Assembly: GCA_037367405.1 (NCBI GenBank)
Contig: JAZKJV010008882.1
Span: 2,728,001 to 2,792,000 of the forward strand
Reading direction: 5' to 3'
Source: Ottelia alismoides
Lineage: Eukaryota; Streptophyta; Magnoliopsida; Alismatales; Hydrocharitaceae
Length of the DNA: 64,000 bases
Shown piece after piece: positions 1-11,817 of this stretch. Numbering within the stretch: position 1 is the first letter of the stretch; each line of letters starts with the position of its first letter. A program made the position numbers and the translations under genes. The notes under the pieces were generated by a model, which did no database searches, was not told the DNA's origin, and saw only the letters and a program-made list of their open reading frames with translations.

Positions 1-2151
1 ATGTGTATACAATAACATGGGACTCGATGAGGTAAGATCTGAACTTTTCTAGCCCAAACACAACTGCTAACTCTCCTTCTCTGTAACTGTATAATTTTAA
101 TGTGCGTCATCCAGAGTCTTGCTAGCATAGTGTATAGCAAATGGTATCCCATTCCTTCTCTGTCCTAAAACAGCTCCAACTGCGAAATCTGAAGCATTTG
201 TCATGGTCTCGAAAGGAAGAGATCAATCAGGCGACTGTAAGACAGGAGCACTAGTAACCATCGCTTTCATCTGATTGAATGCAAGGAGGACTTTCTCATC
301 GACAACAAAATCAGTCTCCTTACACAGAAGCTCAGTCAAAGGTCTAGCGATTTTGCTGAAGTCCTTTATGAATCGCCTATAGAATCCTACGTGTCCCATA
401 AATGACCTCAACTGATTCAAATTCTGCGGTGGCTCTAACTTGGAAATCACATCAATCTTAGCCGAGTCAATCTCCATACTATGTTTGGATATGACATGGC
501 CCAATACAATCCCATTAGTCACCATAAAGTGACTCTTCTCCCATGAGAGCACTAGGTTTACCTCACAACATCATTGAAGAACTCAGTCTAAATGAGCAAG
601 ACATGTGTCAAAACTATCCCTGTAGACCGAGATATCGTCCATGAAGACCTCAAGGAAACTGCCCACCATGTTAGAAAAAATGACCAACATACACCTTTGG
701 AATGTAGTGGGAGCATTACACAATCCAAAAGGCATCTGTCTAAAGGCGCAGGAGCCAAACGTACAAGTAAAAGTAGTTTTCTCGTGATCCTCGAGAGAGA
801 TAGCAACTTGTTTGTATCTCGAGTACCCATCCAAGAAGCAAAAGAACTCTTTCCCTGCCAACCTATTAAAAATATAAACAATAAAGAGAAGTGGAAAGTG
901 ATCCTTCTTGGTAGCTTAGTTCAGGCGTCGGTAATCTACACAGACACGCCATGAAGTAAGTACCCGGGTCGGAATCTCCTCACCTTGATCATTCTTTATG
1001 ATAGTAATCCCGGATTTCTTCGGGACCACATGTAAAGGGCTGACCCACTTGAAATCCGAAATGAGAAATATAAATCCAGCATCACACCATTTTCTGATCT
1101 CCTTCATGAAAACCTCCCTTAGATTTGGATTTAGATAGCGCTGACATTCGTAGAGGGTTTACAGTCATCCTCTAGGTAGATATGATGCGAGCACAAAGCT
1201 GGATTGATCCCACGAAGATCCGCGATATTCCAACCTATGGCCTTGCGGTTTATCTCAAGAACCTCTAGCATGCGAGATTCTTGTTCAGCGGTCAATGCGA
1301 CCTGAGGATGACCGGAAACATTCGGGGGGTCCGGCAAGGAAGGCACATTTCAACGTTGATGGTAAAACTTTGAGCTCAGATGGGGTCTGAATCGGCTCTA
1401 CAATAACCTCTGCTACTGCACTGGTAGACGGTATATGATCTGTACTTTGTGGATTGTCCACCTTGGCTACTAACGGCTCAACAAATAGAATATCTGATAG
1501 ATCTGCAATGATTGATCTCTGCTAAAAAAGGAAGGGCTCATCAGGATGTTCAACATTCTTATCAATTAATGGTTCAGATATCTCGACAATAATCTCATAA
1601 ATATATCTCTCATCTGTGCATAAAACAGGAAATTCAGTGCATGGCTCAGATATCTGTACTTCAGAATTCTCAAAATGAGGCTTGTCATCAGTAATCTCAT
1701 AAAGTGTATCAAAGGATTCCTCAGAAATCTGCTCAAACTGCCCATCAACAACTATCTCAATTGGACTACCAAGGGAACTCATGTCGACTATGCTTTCCAT
1801 AGAGTCCTTTTGAGAAAGGAACTCCTGGGTATCTATAAAATCAGTGAAAAGATCCGTCTCTTTGAATTCAGCAAGAAAATCACAGTCATCTGGCTCTGAT
1901 ATAGCTTTCTCTGTCGCATCTGTTGTAAGTGGCGATGATGTTATAGGATCAAGATTGTCTCAATTTTCACCTTGTCAATACGAGAGTGAAAGATGATCTC
2001 TCCAGTATCATAATCAATTGTTGCTTCAGGCGTTCGGAGGAACGGTCGACCTAGTATGATTGGGGTATGGAGTAACGGTGCGGGTGTGTCCATATCTATG
2101 ACAAAAATCAACAGGGAATTTCATTCCCTACACCACAATAACGTCCTCTAA
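1..2151 (-). pseudogene. gypsy pol relic: protease C-terminus, linker, RT and RNase H start
   Basis: Read right to left. 2151-1960 gives the protease C-terminus with the ILGRPFL motif near 2035-2055 and a TIDYDTGEI-like strand after it. 1800-1350 is an acidic linker without a clear domain. 1346-916 is the region before the RT with CVDYRRLN near 916-940. 861-583 is the RT palm with FMPFGL-type and FMDD motifs, where FMDD replaces YVDD. 552-223 is the RT connection (LRSFMGHVGFYRRFI, ARPLTELL). 222-60 matches the RNase H start (NASDFAVGAVLGQ, ASKTL). The parts lie in different frames separated by stops, so no functional polyprotein is made. Lineage: Ty3/gypsy, Athila-like by RT wording. Confidence 0.85.
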
Positions 2152-2156
2152 AATGT

Positions 2157-5100
2157 TGATGAATCCACATTTCATCATCTTTATTCTATCATTTTGGCAT
2201 CAAAAACCCTAGCAAATACCTGTAAATAGCATTAAAATCATCATCTTAGCATTCATGCATGTGCATCATATTAGTGTATAAAATGTTGTAATTAAAGCCA
2301 AAATTATAGAATACATAAAGAAAAGAAAAAGAATAAAATATTGTAAATATTTTATAACCCGAAACCCCCGAGACCTAGGCATCTTAATGAATAGGTCGAC
2401 AAGGAATAAAGTAGGGGGAGATAAGGGTCAAATTCCTTGTTATTTTATTCATTCTTTATTCATTTTGGGACCTATTTTTGGTTCCACTTTTTATACATCA
2501 AATAAAGAAACTTTGTACATGAAAGTTGTAGATAATTTTATATAGAAAAATACAAAATTGATTTCACTGAAAAATAATGTACAGATAAAAAGTTATGGTC
2601 TGAATAAAAATCCAGAATCCCAACTTCCCAGACCCGTATCTCACAACTGACAACTCCAAATGCATCAAACTCACCTTTAATTGTATATAGAAGAAAATAA
2701 TCTATTTAATGGCGGGGTTTCGCATTTGGCGGAGCTACGGTTTGAAAGTTGAGTTTTAGACCCATATTGTATACTTATACATATTAAAATATTCCATTTA
2801 TTATTTATTCATTATTTTTGTATTTTTATATTTTTATAATGTTGTAAATATTACGTATAATAATTATGTACATTAAAATAAAAATAAAACTCAAAGGAAA
2901 ACACAAAATAAAATTCATATACCAAATACATAGGTAAAGTACACACATATACCTATACTTTATATACTTTTATTAAGTGTACAAAACACATCATAAAAAT
3001 AAAACAAAAATATATTTATGTGTATAAAAGTATTTTATAATTTTATAAAATAATAAACAAAATTAAAGAAATTAAAAACACCAAAATAAAAATAAAATAA
3101 TAACATATATAGAATAATATACCTATAAAGGGTATAAAAGTAAACTTGCAAAAATATATATCATAAAAATAATTAAAAATCGTAATAAAATACTATATAA
3201 AATAAGAAACATTTTTTATTTTATAACCTAAAATTAATTACGTCATTTATTATTTTTAAATCATTTTTTAAATCTTTTTCCAGGAGTTTTTCCTGGTTGG
3301 TCCACGTGGACCAACCAGGGGGCCAGACGAGTTGACCTCATGTCAACTCCCTGGTCCCACTCCTGTAGCTGCGTCAGAGTGGATTTGACCCCTCTTTCGC
3401 CCATTTTTCTAGGGTGCATCTTGCACCATTTGCCGCCGCTTCCTTCACGAAAGTTGTAGCTTGTACTACCAGGATTCGCGCCGACCACTGAGATCCTCCC
3501 AAATCTTCTTCGTCCGCCCGTGACCTCACCTCAAAGGAAGCTCCACCAACGTTTGTACAAAAACCCCCTCTCCTTCATTTTCAAACTTTGAACCCTTTTT
3601 GACCGTCCTCTTCATTCCATTGGGTGTGCTCTGGACCGGAGCTGGTGACAGGAGCTCCTCCAGCCTCCTCGCGGCGTGGTTTGGCGGTCGTTAAGCGGTC
3701 TCCACCCTCATCTCCGGCCAACGGTCGTGAGGTTCTTCCTTGGGCTTCTCAGCCCTCGAGGTTGCGTTTTTCTCATTTATCTCTTCGTAGGAAGCTAGCT
3801 GTTAGCAGTAGTGGTAGTTCTGTGCATTTAGTTTATGATTCCGCTGGTTGATTCCCTCTGTTAGCACGCCCAAACACTCGCCGGAGCTCTTGAGCTCCGG
3901 TGACCACCTTCACCATCAATCGCTCCTGATCTATCGCCAATAAAGGCCAGGGCTCTGCCATGTTTTTCCTGTCGGTTTTTATTCTCCTTGTAGGTCCTGA
4001 AGGAGGCGTCTGAGCCTCAACATCTTCGTGCGCGAGTTCCCAGGTCCGCCGGAGCTTTCTCGCAGCGGGGGAAGGTCATTCCGTGGTCTTCTACCCCATA
4101 TCGGCCACCTGGGAGTTTCGCCAGGGGCTCGAGTGACCGCTTTTGCTACCAGCGCTGGTCGAGGAGGTCGGAAGCTGAGCTCCATCGTTTTTCAACGCGC
4201 CACGGGCGTGCGCCACGGGCGTGTTTCCTTCACTGTTCTTCCCACATCCCCGTGCGTCGTGGATCTCCCTCGGTTCTTGCAAGGCTACAGGCACCGTTGG
4301 ATGAAGATTATCCCAGCCGTCCGATTGCCCAACTCCAATCTAATCGGGACCGCATGATGAAGGGGTATCGTGCGATCTGCGCGCGACATGTGGCGTAAGT
4401 AAAGGCCGCGCTGCCGTTGGATCACCCCGCCTGGGCATTTTGCGCTATCAGCCCAGGGGTTTTGTTGTTTTATTTCGACTGCAGAAACTTTTAATTGCCC
4501 TTGTCATATTTTTGGTAAACTTTTCAATCGTGCCCCTTGCTTTTCTGATATCACTGCTATATCCCCGCCAGGCACGTACGTACGCATGTGGCCCTGGCGT
4601 TTTTGCTGACAAGCCCGCAAGCAATTTTGTTATCAATCTTAGTCCAGCAAGTTTTTAGTTCATCTATATAATTTTGGTATTATTGCATTCTGGCCCTTGG
4701 ATTTTCTGTTAATTACGCATATACCCCTGGCCGTGTGTATTGTTCTTTTTGCTTTTTGTATTTGATGCATGCATCTATAAAAACACAAAAAAATCCCCAA
4801 CAATCAGTATAGATCTCTGTTACATAGTAGGTTATCATCATATTTTTATTTTTCATGTTTATTGCATTTTAATATTTATTAAAAATAAAAAACATCCATT
4901 TTGTGCACTGTCTAGCTTAGAAAACCCATAAAAATATAAAAGCTCTCCAGAAAAATTCCAAAAAAATATATTTTGTGTATTTTAGTATCATTTAGCTCCA
5001 GTCCAAAAATCACTAAAAATCTCAAAAGAAAAACCTTAAAAATTCAAAAATACATAAAAACTTCAAAAAAAATATATAAATCCTAGAAAACTCCAAAAAT

Positions 5101-5815
5101 CACAAACTCAATTTCTATTTGTTCTAGATTTTATTAGCTTTCATTGAAAATTAGTGTGAAAAATTTTGGTTGCTGTTTGCTAATTTTAATTCCAATTTTA
5201 CTCACAGCCAGCACACATTTCACTGTTTTAGCTTATTTCTGTATTTAAAAATACCAAAAACACCTTGAAAAATACCCAAAATCACAAAAATAGTAAAAAA
5301 CCATAAAAATACCAAAAAGATTTTATTTCTGAATTTTTGGATATTTTTGCATATTTTTATACATATTTTATCTTGTCTTTTGTTACATTGTCTTTACTTT
5401 CCAATCTTAAAAAAAAGAAACAAAAAAATATAAAATATAAAATATAAAAATCAGAAAATTAAAAAATCAAAATACAAAACTAAAAATTAAATAAAAATAT
5501 ATAAAAATATATAAAAAATCAAAAACCCACAAAAAATTAGCATAGTAGACACTTGATCACAATTCACATACATTTTGAGCATTTTTGCCCCGATCTAGCC
5601 TTTCTGCTCCCTGTGTTCGACCTCTACACATACTTGCACTATACACATCTTTGTTGTAGAGTTATAATAAATTTTAACTCCACACACTTTCACTTCTTTA
5701 CTTGATTGTCGTGGGTTAATTGTTGATTAATTGAGGTTTCGTGAGCGGTCGCTCAGCAACATTGTGGTCCCGCCTTGTGCGGACTATTTTGACCCTCGCC
5801 AAATCTCGGTCATTA
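2157..5815 (+). repeat. 5' LTR of the nested element
   Basis: About 3.66 kb, nearly collinear with 11818-15459, with scattered substitutions and small indels. Outer parts are very AT-rich; a GC-rich island occupies about 3290-4440. That island starts with a 28-bp perfect palindrome containing CACGTG (3292-3319), holds a hairpin with CCGGAGCTC arms near 3881-3901, and a duplicated CCACGGGCGTG near 4200-4221 that is single in the 3' copy. A 75-codon frame at 3624-3851 translates identically in the 3' LTR but has no recognisable domain. The terminal dinucleotide is TA rather than CA, consistent with deamination decay. Confidence 0.93.
3292..3319. promoter_or_regulatory. 28-bp perfect palindrome with G-box core in the 5' LTR
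   Basis: The two 14-base halves around the centre between 3305 and 3306 are exact reverse complements, and the centre is CACGTG, the plant G-box bound by bZIP and bHLH factors. It marks the switch from the AT-rich outer LTR to the GC-rich island. The same palindrome is intact in the 3' LTR (12955-12982). A role as LTR enhancer is inference. Confidence 0.5.
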
Positions 5816-5817
5816 AA

Positions 5818-5835
5818 TGGCGTCATTGCCGGGGA
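5818..5835 (+). promoter_or_regulatory. primer binding site (tRNA-Asp type) of the nested element
   Basis: Two bases after the 5' LTR, TGGCGTCATTGCCGGGGA matches the complement of the 3' end of plant tRNA-Asp(GUC), including the CCA end, at 16 of 18 positions as I recall that tRNA. This is the site where reverse transcription would start and it fixes the element orientation. Confidence 0.85.
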
Positions 5836-7184
5836 GCAACAGCGCGTAGTTCGGGTTTTTGCTTGTGTTTGTGATTACTTGCCTATTTTTGCCTTATTCA
5901 TTTGCTCATTCATTTGATAAAATTGCTTGACTTGTCTAATCACTCTTCCTTGTTGGACTTTGTGCGAGGAACTGCGGATCGAGGGAGGCGCTCCACCTTA
6001 GGCGCCTGCGCACCCACGTGAAGGCGGTGGGAGACTTCTGACCTAGCATCAAAGGAGGCAGGAAGGACTTGAGAAGACAATCACCTTTTTTGAGCATTTT
6101 TGTGCATTTATTTATTTTGTAATTTGAAGTGAGGGAGAGACCTTCTATTATTGTAATAATACAGGTACTCCCGAACACTTGGACTTTCGGGCCCAATTTC
6201 CAAGTGTTTGTACACTTGGGGGCTCACCGCGGATTTTACGGTTTTCATCGCATCTTTTCCCCTATGTTTTCTCGGTTTTGTTTTCTTATTTTGTGTGATC
6301 GAGCCCCTAGTTTTAGGATTGCTTGCGATAGACTAAGGCCAAACACCTAATATATTTGCATGTACCTATAGACTCGTTTGGACTTAGTCAAATTTAAACA
6401 GTCTGTTCATTTATCTCTTAACCTGTGTGCCGTGAGCGAGCCCCATCAAGCGCTACTCCTGAACTCGAGTGTGTCGAGAAGAGGAGGGGTAAGCCAAGAC
6501 CGGACTCTTAGGTTAAAGATAAGTGGCCGATTTGTGGTTCTTCACGATAATAGCAATTTCTGAAACTTAGGGCGATTTCATCGGCTTGCATTTGCATATA
6601 GATAGGTTTCAATTCCGCTGAGCATCCTTGCATGTAGAGTGCTGGAGGCAAGGTGAGCATTTATGCTTTAGCATTCATCATCGTTTTACCGCTTGCATTG
6701 CTTTCTCGCTCCTCTACCTCTGATTTTGATCACCTAGGTGCTAAGTAAAATTGACTCCTCGATAGGTTCGTGCATTTCTTACTAAAAATCCAAAAAAAGT
6801 GATAACAATAAAATTGGGACTGTTAATATTACTTGACCCTAAAAACCACAAAAAAGAAAAACTTGTATTGGGGCGAAGAATCCCCTCATTGTCTTCGCTT
6901 TTACTTGCTCGTGCATACACTAAGGATTAGTGCCCAAATCCCATTGAGCCCCTAAGTGTTTGTGCAACTTTTGGACTTCTCACCTAACTCTAAAACAGAC
7001 AAGATGAAAAGACCGCTCTTGTGGTCTCTACCGAGTTGAGTAGGTGAATTGAGGGTTTGATTGTTTCATTTTTGTTTGTGATTGTTTTGTGTGTGTCCTA
7101 GATCGCTTCTGCGCACTTGCGCCTTTCTTCCCACTTCTCTTGACTTGACCATCGTGCTCCCGATCATTGTCTTTTGTTTTCGAG
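5836..7184 (+). other. untranslated leader of the nested element
   Basis: About 1.35 kb between the primer site and the only long frame. I see no gag-like frame: short frames are interrupted and carry no capsid or zinc-knuckle motif. A packaging or dimerisation signal would be expected here but I cannot point to one. Confidence 0.6.
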
Positions 7185-9113
7185 ATGGACCCCTGGAGCG
7201 TATTTTATCCGGACTCTGCGGATCCCTCGTTCACTCCAGCCGGTCCACCTCCTTTTTTCCAGGAGGACTTTGCTCCTGATTTTTGTACATATCCGCCTCA
7301 GCCGCAGTATCAGAACTCGGATTTCTACCCACATCCACTTCCACCTGTATATTATCCTCCTCCACCTTCACATTAACCCGAGGCCGAGCTGTTGGAGTTA
7401 CCTTTCATGGAATCCACCCTTGAGCACTTGACCCAGATGATGGATCATATGAGACAGAGGATTGACCACCTCCCTAGCACAAATAAGAGCGACCATGATA
7501 TTCCACCATTTGATGATATGGGTTCAATTGAGGATTTCCATGAGAGCTTGCAATCGCCAAAAATACAAAAAAATGAGAAAATTTTAAAAATACAAAAAGA
7601 GCTTGGGAGACCTTTGATCAAGTCAGACTGTGAGGAGAGCATCTACCTGCCAGACCCTTTGACCACACAATCTCTCACATCCTGTCCCACCTTTGACCCC
7701 GAGGATGACGCTGTACAGACTGCTCTTGGCATGCCTCGTGTATATGCTGATTCCGACTTCCTCCCTTGTATGGAGGAAGTCCAAAAATTCAAAAAAATAT
7801 TGACTGAACCTGAAGTGGTGGCCACCATTCATGAGATCATCCGTGCCCCACTTCAGCAGGCCATGACCGATTTATCTGCTCCTCTTCCCAAGAAGAGAAA
7901 GCGGAGGAGCAGATCTGAGCGTCATATCTTGACCATGGCCACTGCCCATGCCATCACACACCGTCCCATTCCTCGGAAGAGGAACACTGCCACACCATTC
8001 ATTAGCTGCACCATCTCCGACTTCACATGTGATCACACTCTCCTAGACGGCGGTGCTTCGATTAGCATATTACCCTTCTCGCTGGTAGAGTCTCTTCACT
8101 TAGGGCCTCTCAAGAACACCAGGATGATCATACAGTTTGCTGATGGATCTATCAAGAGGCCGAAGGGTATCCTTGAAAACGTCGTCATTTCGATTCAGGG
8201 CATGAGATACACCGTTGATTTTGTCGTCTTGCCCATGGAGACCTCCACTGGGGAGCACTCTCCAATCATCCTGGGACGACCATTCCTTGCCTCTGTGAGG
8301 GTCGTTATTGATTACGGATCAGGAGAGATTCGCTTCCGTCCTGCTGACGAGAGCGAAGCATTGATCACCGCACCCATAGTTGACCAGAGACCTGCACCTG
8401 ATGGGACTACACCTGTTCTGGCTGACCTCGAGGACCATGACCTTGATGATACTATCAGAGAATTTTGCTGCTTATTGGATTCTACTGAGACCCGAGAATT
8501 CCTCCCTGTTGAGGAAGACTCGGAGAGCATGGACCTCGGAGTTCCTTCTTCTGGGACTTGGCGTTGTATTGACGACATCTGCGGGATTTACACGATCGAG
8601 ACCTTAGAGCGGAGGGCAGATTTAGAGACTAGACAGGATGAACATGTTTTGATTACTTCCACTGATGGGTCCGCTTCTGTCCACATAGATACTGATAAGC
8701 CAAAGGCCGAATTTGATTTGATTGCTTTTATTCGGGAATTCGGACCTTTTGATGAGAAAGATGATCCGGTTGAGATTGTAGAGGACGAACAGAGTTCGAC
8801 TACTTCCACTGATGAGTTCGTTCCTTTTGGTTTTGACACGGATGACACCTCGCAGGACGACTCCGAGTACACTGCTTCCGATGATGATGAGTTCGTCCCT
8901 TTTCACTTTGATATCAGCGAGACTCCCAAGGCCGGACCTAGTCACACTTCTTTCACTGATCCGTCTGTGCCTTCACACCCTAGGGCCACTGAGGACCATC
9001 ACTCTGTCGACCCTGATCGGCTTCCGTCCACTGTGGACCCCGATGTCGACCTACACCATACCAGATCCATTCCTCAGCGGTCCCGCAAGAAGGTTCGCTT
9101 TCAACCTTCTTGA
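7185..9113 (+). pseudogene. retropepsin-like protein of the nested element, one in-frame stop
   Basis: A 642-codon frame from ATG 7185 (MDPWSVFYPD) to TGA 9111-9113, interrupted only by TAA at 7374-7376. An ATG at 7407 inside the downstream part could also start a 568-residue product. Residues 1-65 are rich in Pro, Tyr and Phe. A basic KKRKRRSR patch near 7890 precedes the protease domain (about 7920-8350), whose active-site strand reads LLDGGASISILP instead of the usual DSG or DTG, followed by ILGRPFL near 8265. The C-terminal 250 residues are acidic, with two DEFVPF repeats (about 8812 and 8888), and end basic (RSRKKVRF). The domain resembles the Athila protease at 15460-15768. No RT or integrase follows. 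A DGG active site also occurs in some plant gypsy families, so activity is uncertain. Confidence 0.75.
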
Positions 9114-9205
9114 TCCCGTGTATATCCATCTCTGTTGTATATCCTCTCCTATTCATCTCCGTCTCTCTTCCGTTTTGCTCGTCCACCCATTCTCATTTTT
9201 GCCTT

Positions 9206-9816
9206 ACTTAGGACGTACTTTATCCTAAGTATAGGGGGTGGACGAGCCGAGTGTTCTTTCATCGTTCCGTATTATCACTCCTGTCGTTGCCTATACTTAG
9301 GGCTTCTTTCACCCTAAGTATAGGGGGAGTGGTGTGTACATCCTCTAATCTCGTTTCCATTCTCATCTCTTTTCTTCTTTTCTTCTTTTCTTCTTTTCCT
9401 TGTCTATTCTCTTCATCTATCAAAAAGGTGTCGCCCCTTGTAGACAGTTTTCTATACTTAGGACGTACTTTGTCCTAAGTATAGGGGGTGTGCACCCCGA
9501 GTATTTCCATTCCATTCTTTGATCCTCTCCATTGTCTCCTCTCCTTGTCTATACTTAGGGATATCTTACCCTAAGTATAGGAGGAGACAGTCTGAGTACG
9601 ATCTGTTCATTCCCACCCTTGACCCTCCCTGCTTTATGTACAGTCTGCTATACTTAGGATTATTTGATCCTAAGTATAGGGGGGACGATCAACTTCTCAT
9701 TCTTTTGTTCATCTCTTATTCATTTATTCTTTAGATTTTCCTATACTCAGTACGAGTTATGTCTTCTCTTTTCTTTCTGATCTATGAGGACATAGCTCAA
9801 GCTAAGTATAGGGGGG
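9206..9816 (+). repeat. array of six palindromes, each ending in a polypurine-tract copy
   Basis: Units at 9206-9238, 9291-9328, 9452-9488, 9549-9586, 9648-9684 and 9741-9816. Units 2-5 have perfect 12-13 bp arms of the type CTATACTTAGGG / CCCTAAGTATAG around a 6-8 base loop; unit 1 has a shorter arm and unit 6 is longer and imperfect. The third base pairs co-vary (GGG/CCC in units 2 and 4, GGA/TCC in 1, 3 and 5), so pairing is preserved. Every unit continues into a G run, giving AAGTATAGGGGG or close, nearly the same as the true polypurine tract at 11803-11815. Start-to-start spacing is 85, 161, 97, 99 and 93 bp, with pyrimidine-rich unique spacers between units. Confidence 0.9.
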
Positions 9817-11800
9817 TCGTATATACTACGTATATACTTTAGCCATAACTCGTACTTTCGTATTTTTACTAATAACTATGGCTAATTCTACTATTAAAAT
9901 TCATTAAAAACCTTAATAAAAAGATGTGATTATTCCTCAAATTCTTTTTGTATTTACTGATTAATAAATCAGGTGAAAATATTTTTTACAAAATGTTTGA
10001 AAAATAGTTTGAAAATCTTTGTGAACATCTATTGAAAACTATTTTGAAAATATTTTGTTACATGTTTTCAACCTGTGTAAAAATGTGTGGTTTTGCAAAA
10101 TCTATTTTCTTTGTGTGAAATAAAATGTTTGAAAAATAATTTGCAAATAGTTTGAAAAATGGTTGCAAAAATATTTGAAAAACCTATATATACTGTTTTG
10201 AAAGCCTTTGCAAAATGATTTTCAAATGAGTGAACATGTTTGTAAAATGTTTGTAAATACTATTTTGGACTATAGTTTTCAAAAAATTGTGTGAAAAAGC
10301 TTGTGCCAAATAAGTTTGAGGAATACATACATCACACCAAAATCCACTATATATGTACTCATAAAATTGACCACTTACCCTTGTAAATCCTTAAAATACA
10401 CTTCTTGTAATTATAAGAAGCACTCCCGTGTAAATATTTTAACCTAGATTTAAGCCAAAATCTTTTTAAATTTCAAAAGGCCCAAAAACATTTGCAAAAT
10501 TTAAAATAAAAAACATTTGAAAAATCTTTTTGAAAAATACAAAAAATGCATGCATCATCTTTTCAAAAATCCATAAAAATTTCAAAATCTTTGAAAATTG
10601 CATCACAAAAAGATTTTCTGCATTCTGCATCACATTTGCATAGCATGAGCATTTTTCGGATTGAGTTTGATAGTTGAACAAGTCTAAGTAAAATCCGGAG
10701 ATTGGAGCTTGATTGGACCTTAAAATCTACCTAAAAATAGGAACCTTATAGGAACTGGATTTGAGATACTTCAGGTCTAGTTGACTTAATTCTTTGAGGA
10801 TCACGGAACTTGGTTCAATGGATTCTTGACTGCCTAAGTAGAGTATTTCGGAACACACGCACGACTCTTGTTGATAATGACCTAACTTGGACACTTGCAC
10901 CTTTCACATAGCTCTCCACGGATGAGGTGGTGAGGAGGCAGTTTCCTTTGGCTTGGGGTAGCATATGAGGGTAGTACTTCTAGGCGGAACCTCTCTTCTT
11001 CTTCTAGTGAAGGAAGTGCGCCTCAACTTGGTCTAGTGGTGATGAAAGCTAAAGACAGAAGCCGTGGGTTGCAATAAAGCTTCAAAAGAGGGATAGTCTA
11101 CTGGCTTGAGAGGAAAATTTCTTGTATATATGCTGCACCATGTAGATATGTTGTACAGATGCACTTAAAAAAAGAAAAAAAAGAAAAAAAAGAACTCCAA
11201 AAAAGTGGTGGGTCGGATTGAAAATTTAATAACCCCACCGAAGTGTATATAGTCCAATAAAGCAAAAGCTTATGGTATCCATATTACATCTCATGAAGCT
11301 TGCAGCGGGAGACTTAGCTACACTGGCTGAGCTTCCAAAATTCTATACCTCTTATTCCCCCTCTTCTTGAGCCGGTTGCACTTGAACTTAGAAGGGAATA
11401 CCCCGCTTCTCGAGGAAAGAGTTGCTAGACCGAGGCATTAGAGTTACCAGGTTGGGGGAGGTTGTTTCTTTGTTACTTCTGAGGTGGGGAGCTACATATC
11501 ACTTACACTGTACGAGTCAGATTCATAGTCATAAGAGTTTGCGTATGAGTTGAAGTATTTCTGACCTGGCTACTGAGAAGACTTGGACAGAGTTTTGGGA
11601 TTCTCAAGGACTGTTGGATTTCAAATTTGGTTCTCATTAAGGTTCCGACCGCACTAAAATTCCAAAGGTCCGACTTAAGCTCCAAACTTTGATTTTGTGA
11701 AGACAAGTTTGATAGTCAAATAAAATCCAAGTTTTTCTTTTTCTTTTCTTTCTTTTTCTTTTTGCACTTATTGCATAAGTGTTTGCTAGGGACTAGCAAA
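9817..11800 (+). other. non-coding 3' interior of the nested element
   Basis: About 2 kb without a credible frame. 9960-10320 is full of TTTGAAAA-type motifs; 11165-11210 is an A/G-rich run. It separates the palindrome array from the polypurine tract and holds none of the missing pol domains. Confidence 0.7.
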
Positions 11801-11817
11801 GGTAAAGTATAGGGGCA
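11801..11817 (+). promoter_or_regulatory. polypurine tract of the nested element
   Basis: GGTAAAGTATAGGGGCA lies directly before the 3' LTR start TGATGAATCC. This is the position of the plus-strand DNA primer. Its AAGTATAGGGG core recurs in all six upstream palindromes. Confidence 0.85.

Noticed and set aside
592..954. 120-codon plus-strand frame
   Set aside because: It is the antisense of the gypsy RT coding sequence, which has recognisable motifs on the minus strand.
3624..3851. 75-codon frame with identical translation in both LTRs (also 13286-13513)
   Set aside because: The LTRs are near-identical by origin, so identity gives no evidence of selection. No domain, and GC-rich sequence easily keeps short frames open.
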